Origin: Hyaloscypha bicolor E
Lineage: Eukaryota > Ascomycota > Leotiomycetes > Helotiales > Hyaloscyphaceae
Direction: 5' to 3'
NCBI RefSeq assembly: GCF_002865645.1
Contig: NW_020194515.1
Location: 186,001-250,000, forward strand
Length of the DNA stretch: 64,000 nt
Below are positions 59,813-64,000 of this stretch, piece by piece; the first letter of the stretch is position 1; each line of letters starts with the position of its first letter. Both the position numbers and the translations under genes were made by a program. The notes under the pieces are model-generated. The model saw nothing but the letters and a program-made list of their open reading frames with translations. It was not told where the DNA came from and did not search any database.

Positions 59813-60558
59813 CTATTCCCTAGCACCCCAACCTCCTTCAACAGCCCGTAGCAACGGACACTCAAATACCCACCTAACCTTCTCCTGCCTCTCGCCCAAC
59901 AACGCTCTCCACCTCTCACCCTGCTTCATCACAACACCCGCTGCCAGGAGCTGACACCCTACTTCCTCACTCTCAAGAAAATCCCAACTTGCCTGTAACG
60001 TCTTCCCCGAGCTCACTGCATCATCGATGATAATAGCTCTCTTTCCTTTGGCCAAAGACAGTTGATTTGGATCGAGATACAGCTTCTTGAGACCAGATGG
60101 TGAAGTGATGGACGAGACTTCCGTGGAGAGCGTGTCGGTGTACCAGAATTTCTGAGAGTAGCCTAGCGGGATGTATCGATCTAACAGTGCATTAGTATTT
60201 TTGATTTGCAAGAGATATAGAGCGCCTTTCCCTTTCCTAATCTCTGGGCGACAGTCTTCGCGAGTGTCAAGCCCAGCGTCGGTAACCCAATGATGACATC
60301 CGGCTCGGACTCTCTCACTGCCTCAGCCAGCATTCTGCTCAACTCATCGTGAACGTATATTGAAGCCTGATTGATGATCAAAGAAGCGACTGCTTCCGAA
60401 GGATTGCCTGCAATCTGGCGGATCGGTAGCACAAGGATGCGGGAATCAGGTAAGGGGGCGGGGTAGCCGTATTTCCAGGGTGCAGGGGTTGCATTGTCTT
60501 CTGACTCGAATTTTTGCCAGTATGTTGTTGTTGATTCTGTAAAATGAGGAGCCGTCAT
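59813..60558 (-). CDS. Phosphoribosyltransferase, donor splice site non-canonical
   Basis: Predicted 231 aa from exons 60231-60558 and 59813-60180 (minus strand) if a 50-bp intron is removed. The type I PRTase fold is clear: SEPDVIIGLPTLGLTLAKTVA, then RYIPLGYSQKFWY and the PRPP-binding loop AIIIDDAVSSGKT at residues 158-170. Such enzymes use PRPP to make nucleotides from free bases (adenine or related purine/pyrimidine). The intron has a perfect TACTAAT branch site and TAG acceptor (60181-60183), but the position that keeps phase for a donor reads G|GAAAGG: the expected GT is GA. Without splicing the protein stops after 125 aa, before the PRPP loop. It could be a rare non-canonical site, a sequencing error or a recent loss of function. 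Confidence 0.8.
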
Positions 60559-61668
60559 TGTGGGAGGTCAAGTAATGGCACGTGAATCCGGTGGGAGAAG
60601 TTGAGCAGGGAGAGAGAGGGCGAGAAGTTGCGATGGAGGTGTCAAAGGTTTTGAAAGGGTGGGGTAAGCGATGTGAGGTCGAGCAAGGAGAGGAAGCAAG
60701 GCGCGTCCGAGCCGCTTCAAAATGAATTATAAAAAAAAGAGTCATCGCTGAAGTCGTGTCACTTTGAATACGAGAAAATGGAAATTGATTTATCCAGCGA
60801 AAAAAAACCCCATTATGGTCCTAAATGATCTCCGTGTTCCAGGACAATGGTGCTAGAGGATAATATTCGCCTCGCTTCGTTTTACCCAGATAGCAACCTC
60901 TCGCCCAGATAGCAATCCAAGCTTCATCTCCCACACAGATTCCAGTGCATGCCCAGTAAGTGGCCAAAATAAACAAAGCCCCTTTAGCGATCTCGCTTGT
61001 ACCTCAAAATAAAAGAATCCCCAAAAAGAATTCCAGCGATTCAAAGAGCAAAACTCTGGCGACCAGCCCGGAGGGTGGTCGCTGAGCGAAACAGCCGAAC
61101 TGTTTTTTCCGTGAAACCTGCCTATAGATCAACTTCGATAAGTTTAGTTTTCTCTGTTCGCAGGAGTGGTTCGAGTGATGACACCCCTACTACTAAGGCT
61201 CTTTACTTCTGATCAAGGATCTGGAGAAAGCTTGAACGCTTTTTGGGTGGCTTAACCACTCACGATCAACCACTTTGCGGTGGAGGTATTTCAGCAAGTT
61301 TAGCCACATTGCGGTGGGGTGTTCAACCTTACAGACCGAAGTCCGTGTTGATTGAGCGAAAACTCCATATTTTGATACATAAGATTGCCCCGGTTAGGCG
61401 AGCTCGCACAGCGAAATCGACTAGCCTCCGGCAATGGAAGATACACTATTCCGAGTCTTAGAGCGCCAGTTTCGCGCACGGCACTGCTACTGCCCTCAAA
61501 ATCCTTATTGGTAAGTTTGGTGGCAACAATTGGTACGAGTATGAATCAACACATTGAGAGTGACTTCTGGTTCAACGAATACATGAAATGAAGTATCTCG
61601 TCTTCCACCGATATCTCAAGCCCCATGTCTGCATTTGCACTTCTTCCTATCGCAGCTCCAAACATCTC
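60559..61668. other. Gap without a recognisable gene
   Basis: About 1.1 kb between the phosphoribosyltransferase start and the GST pseudogene 3' end. No coding features. It contains a group of CCAC/GTGG near-palindromes at 61247-61317, listed separately. Confidence 0.45.
61247..61317. repeat. Cluster of three CCAC/GTGG near-palindromes
   Basis: GTGGCTTAACCAC at 61247-61259, CCACTTTGCGGTGG at 61270-61283 and CCACATTGCGGTGG at 61304-61317. The last two differ at one base. Each has inverted CCAC/GTGG half-sites. They may be protein-binding sites or a small local repeat; no factor can be named. Confidence 0.5.
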
Positions 61669-62418
61669 TACTTCTTCCCAAAGTAGTCATTCTCTCATTC
61701 CTCTCCGCCCAGAAATCCTTGATTGCCGGCCTCTCCGGCATTCTATCAATCCATGCCTACACATTCGGGGAGTCCTTCGCCTGATCATACTTAATGATCT
61801 TGATAATGCTCGTTTGCCAAGTGAGAAACGCAAGATCGGCAAAAGCGCACTTGCCGCCGGCAAGGTATTTGTGTCCTGCGAGAACGCTATCGAGAACGCC
61901 TGAGACGCGGCGGATGTCCTTGAGGTAGCGATCAATGGCGCTGGGAACTTTGAGTTCGGAACCACCTGAGCATGGTCAGCATTATGAATATGCGCAAGGG
62001 GTGAAGTACCATGCTTGGCCATAGCAAGAACCTTGGCCAGACATCTGGAAGTACAACCATTGTTTGGTCAAGTAATACTCATTCGTTCCAGCTGGGTAGC
62101 TGAGTTTATGGTCCAGATCATACTTGTCGAGCAAGTACTCTGGGTAGCAAGGTCAGCAATGGCTGATAAATCATGAGATGTTGGGACTTGCAATGATTGC
62201 ACCAGACTCCCAGATAGCGAGGTCAGCGTTTGGATGGTAGATTGTGGGAAGACGTCCGTTGGGGTTGTACTTGGTTTATCCCAGGGTTTTGACCCCTGAG
62301 AGAGGCACTTCAATACGATTATGCTGGATTTCAAGTTCATTGAGGATCATGTATACCTTCCCCGTGTTTGGGTCCAGAGGACCTCCCAGAAAGCGATTGG
62401 CTTGGTGGCTGAGGCCAT
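61669..62418 (-). pseudogene. Decayed glutathione S-transferase (Ure2-like)
   Basis: Minus-strand reading from the ATG at 62418 (MASATKPIAFW) follows a fungal GST of the Ure2 type, but with several lesions. A one-base shift occurs before GGPLDPNTGKVYMIL; a stop follows GVKTLG at 62276; an intron after NADLAIWESGAII has a poor donor (GCAAGT or GTCCCA); a frame break lies near QGSCYGQAWYF; and a TAG replaces the expected Tyr codon before AWIDRMPERPAIK. The remaining blocks (KYNPNGRLPTIYHP, YLLDKYDLDHKL, VLAGHKYLAGGKCAFADLAF) are well conserved, so decay is fairly recent. The gene would have made a roughly 225-aa thiol-conjugating enzyme. Confidence 0.85.
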
Positions 62419-63581
62419 GCTGAAAATTTCTGGGGGAAGTGAGATAGAAGTGGAGAATTTGCTTCAAATGAGAGAATGGAACTGGATTGAAGAGCGACCA
62501 TTTGAAATGAAAGAATGGCGAGTTTATATACTTGTTTACCAAGGACTCCTCCGCCATGAAACTCGGTTCCCCAGTGACTTTGAACTGCATATATTCTTCG
62601 CTTCGGAGCTTAACTTGAGCAGCACGACAAAGCTTAGAAATCTTGGAGATCAAGCCCCCGCACTCAACCAGCACGTTTTCTAGTGAAATCGTATGATGTG
62701 TGTGGTAAGGTGACTTGTCCTGGTCGCATAAAGTTGTGGTAAGGATGTAAGTATGCTTTTCTTTTGATACCGGGGCGTATTCACGTGATATTTCAAGGCT
62801 TCCAGTCGGAGAAGGGACATTGGTTAATTGATTAAGCCGAGAAAAGCATTTACGCATGCCATTTGTCCTCGCGCTACTGTGAGGCGCTGCTTCGCTTCTG
62901 AGGAAGTAGTTGAGTCCTATCCGAGCCCGCAAGTTCGTTGGCAGAGAGGCAAATCAAGTAAGGAAGGCAAGAGGTGGGAAAGTCGAGCTATCTTACTTTG
63001 TTCTTGCCTTGCCTGACAAACATAAAGACATTTAAAATAATGATTCGGGTTCAACTCTGATTCCCCCAAGTATCTCATCAGTACAACAAGAAAATGTTTG
63101 AATGAAGGAGGATTAAATGCAGCTGCGAACTGCGAACCATAAAAAGGCCCTTGTTTATTTTTAGTTCCCTCTCGGCATCTCGGAAGAAACTGAACGCCAC
63201 TGCGTGGTCCACGCAATCTCCCCAGCCACAAGCCAAGCGACCCAGACCATCGGAGCAGCTGAAAACGAAACATCGCGAAAAGTTCCCAACGAGGAAACAT
63301 CTCCGTTAAAAAGGGAGCCACGACGTCACTCTGCGCAATTTCGTGGCACAGCTTATCCAAGTGTGAGCTCGTACCTGCTGCGTCGAGGATTCTGTTTGCA
63401 GTTAACCTTGGGCTGGTGTCATGTCACCTTCGCTAGTACATAAGTTGCCCTGACCTCTCCTGATCTCGGTTTGATTCCTTATTCACTTTATCTCAAGCTC
63501 TAAAGTCGTCATCTTTCAATTTCCACTTCCCTCTTCAACCAAATTTCTACCATCTACAATCTACAGAACAGCCTCAGAACA
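62419..63581. other. Upstream region of the last gene
   Basis: About 1.16 kb. A 147-codon minus frame (62917-63360) has no domain and looks like chance. The final 100 bp are rich in CT and CA, with TCAACCAAATTTC, which fits the 5' leader of the gene at 63582. Confidence 0.45.
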
Positions 63582-64000
63582 ATGCGTTACTCAACCCTTC
63601 CAGTCCTCGCCGTTCTGGCACTCGCCTCTACCTCCAACGCCGTACCTCAAATCGATAGTGTCATCGACTCGCTGACCTCTGTTGTCGGCGGTGGTTTCGA
63701 CACGGCTACCTCAGACATTGGAGGAGCACTTTCAACCGCAACCTCCTATCTTGGCGGAGCTCTCTCAACAGCTACAAGCTACGCAGGAGGAGCGATTTCG
63801 ACCGGAATAAACGCTGCTAACTCTGCAATCTCTGCAGCAGAAAGCGATGCCTCCAGAGCGATTGCCAGTATCTCCAGTGTGGCAGCTACAGCTACAGGAG
63901 CAGCGAAGAGCAGCTTGCAGAGCGAGATCTCGAGCATAAGCAGCAAGGCGGCAGCGGCTGAGAGTAGCATCAGGAGTGCGGCATCGAACGCCGCCAACTC
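63582..64000 (+). CDS. Secreted Ala/Ser-rich repeat protein (5' part, cut by window edge)
   Basis: The frame is open from ATG 63582 to the last base; 139 complete codons are present and the 3' end lies outside the window. A clear signal peptide (MRYSTLPVLAVLALAS, cut probably after TSNA) is followed by three imperfect copies of a repeat of the form GGA(L/I)STATSY(L/A), then an Ala/Ser-rich helical region (SAAESDASRAIASISSV, KAAAAESSIRSAASNA). Start context is AACAATGCG after a CT/CA-rich leader. Composition resembles fungal wall-attached or surface proteins; no cysteine pattern is seen so far, and a GPI site would lie beyond the edge. Function unknown. Confidence 0.8.
   Translation, partial: MRYSTLPVLAVLALASTSNAVPQIDSVIDSLTSVVGGGFDTATSDIGGALSTATSYLGGALSTATSYAGGAISTGINAANSAISAAESDASRAIASISSVAATATGAAKSSLQSEISSISSKAAAAESSIRSAASNAAN

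Noticed and set aside
62917..63360. 147-codon minus frame
   Set aside because: No family features; it overlaps the leader region of the gene at 63582 and shows no intron or start context.

Overview
The window comes from a filamentous ascomycete (Pezizomycotina). Leotiomycetes is my best guess, but it rests only on general gene style. The genes are split by many short introns, mostly 45-120 bp, with GT..AG borders and CTAAC/CTGAC-like branch sites. They lie on both strands with long gaps between them, and the products are fungal families such as a Sip3/Lam-type sterol transporter, DUF3074, GH3 beta-glucosidase, TRI12-type MFS and fungal caspase-like proteins. No rRNA, tRNA, CRISPR array or bacterial operon was seen. 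Exon models below were built by hand from splice signals, reading phase and family conservation.

Left part (0-31 kb): Sip3/Lam1-like BAR-PH-GRAM-VASt protein (+), DUF3074 coiled-coil protein (+), a roughly 490-bp MITE-like element with 40-bp inverted ends, a seven-exon secreted GH3 beta-glucosidase (+), two unrecognised hypothetical genes, a manganese-type CDF transporter (-), a possible 2EXR-like gene (+), a single-pass membrane protein (+) and a frameshifted DAO-type FAD oxidoreductase pseudogene (-). Two gaps, about 12.6-15.8 kb and 16.9-20.8 kb, hold no gene I can recognise.

Middle part (31-52 kb): a secreted histidine-phosphatase-fold protein with an altered catalytic signature, then a run of oxidation and transport genes: cytochrome P450, salicylate-hydroxylase-like FAD monooxygenase, MFS transporter (divergent from the monooxygenase), TRI12-like MFS transporter, secreted BBE-type FAD oxidase, a second BBE-type gene that is decayed, and a full-length ABCC transporter. 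No polyketide, peptide or terpene synthase is visible. The set fits degradation or detoxification and export of a small, perhaps aromatic, compound, or the edge of a metabolite cluster. That role is inference.

Right part (52-64 kb): an 845-residue protein that joins a caspase-like (C14) domain with an apparent His/Cys dyad to a fungal ubiquitin-like domain; a DHA1-type MFS transporter; a phosphoribosyltransferase whose single intron lacks a normal donor; a GST (Ure2-like) pseudogene with several lesions; and the first 139 codons of a secreted Ala/Ser-rich repeat protein running off the right edge. The caspase-ubiquitin-like fusion is the most unusual item in the window.
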